NCBI GenBank assembly: GCA_947629115.1
Contig: CANRCL010000068.1
Span: 1 to 6,035 of the forward strand
From: an uncultured Bacilli bacterium
GTDB lineage: Bacteria > Bacillota_I > Bacilli_A > RF39 > UBA660
Direction of reading: 5' to 3'
DNA length: 6,035 bases
Of this stretch, positions 6,009-6,035 are shown piece after piece; the stretch's first letter is position 1, and the number at the start of each line of letters is the position of its first letter. The notes below the pieces were generated by a model, which had not been told where the DNA came from, made no database searches, and was given only the letters and a program-made list of their open reading frames with translations. The translations under genes and the position numbers were made by a program.

Positions 6009-6035
6009 ATTTTGTTGCAAAAAAATTAAAAGTTT

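Noticed and set aside
5958..6020. N-terminal extension of 21 residues on the LtaS-like protein, starting at 6020 or at the ATG at 5981
   Set aside because: The ATG at 5981 overlaps the TATAAT box and the one at 6020 lies upstream of the -35; neither would be on the mRNA. The ATG at 5957 has a proper binding site.
1..6035. Mobile element, CRISPR array, tRNA/rRNA or phage genes
   Set aside because: No transposase or integrase, no spaced direct repeats, no structured GC-richer RNA region, and base composition is uniform across all four genes.

Overview
This window comes from an AT-rich genome (well under 30% G+C by eye). It probably belongs to a Gram-positive-lineage bacterium, most plausibly a Bacilli-like member of the Bacillota, possibly an uncultured gut-type lineage. 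The basis is the base composition, GA-rich ribosome binding sites, a lipoteichoic-acid-synthase-type enzyme and a CBS/DRTGG-containing class II pyrophosphatase. Tryptophan is encoded by TGG where checked, and all four genes run full length with TGA read as stop, so the standard bacterial code fits. The species assignment is inference only.

Layout: (1) From 97 to 1713 on the + strand lies a manganese-dependent (class II) inorganic pyrophosphatase with regulatory CBS and DRTGG domains. It has its own promoter and ends in a strong symmetrical hairpin terminator. (2) A convergent intergenic gap of about 115 bp (1714-1828) holds that terminator and a second, unexplained 18-bp palindrome. (3) From 3857 down to 1829 on the - strand is a two-component operon: an OmpR/PhoB-type response regulator followed by a membrane histidine kinase. 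The kinase begins at a TTG codon inside the last codons of the regulator gene. (4) A 72-bp gap (3858-3929) carries the two-component promoter and the terminator of the next gene. (5) From 5957 down to 3930 on the - strand is a five-TM LTA synthase/phosphoglycerol transferase family protein with its own promoter at the window edge.

The regulator and kinase form a signalling pair across the membrane. The LtaS-like enzyme acts on the outer face of the membrane. It lies directly upstream in the same orientation but is separated by a terminator and a new promoter, so co-regulation is possible but not shown. The pyrophosphatase is a cytosolic housekeeping enzyme with nucleotide-sensing domains and has no evident link to its neighbours beyond position.

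All three transcription units show the same compact promoter geometry: a perfect TATAAT about 19-22 nt from the start codon, which predicts leaders of about 13-17 nt. Terminator stems overlap the stop codons at two gene ends. I see no mobile element, CRISPR array, tRNA or rRNA, and no clearly novel multi-gene system. The most unusual points are a CxxC-bearing segment and a Ser/Thr change at the nucleophile position in the LtaS-like enzyme, and a two-cysteine extracellular sensor in the kinase.
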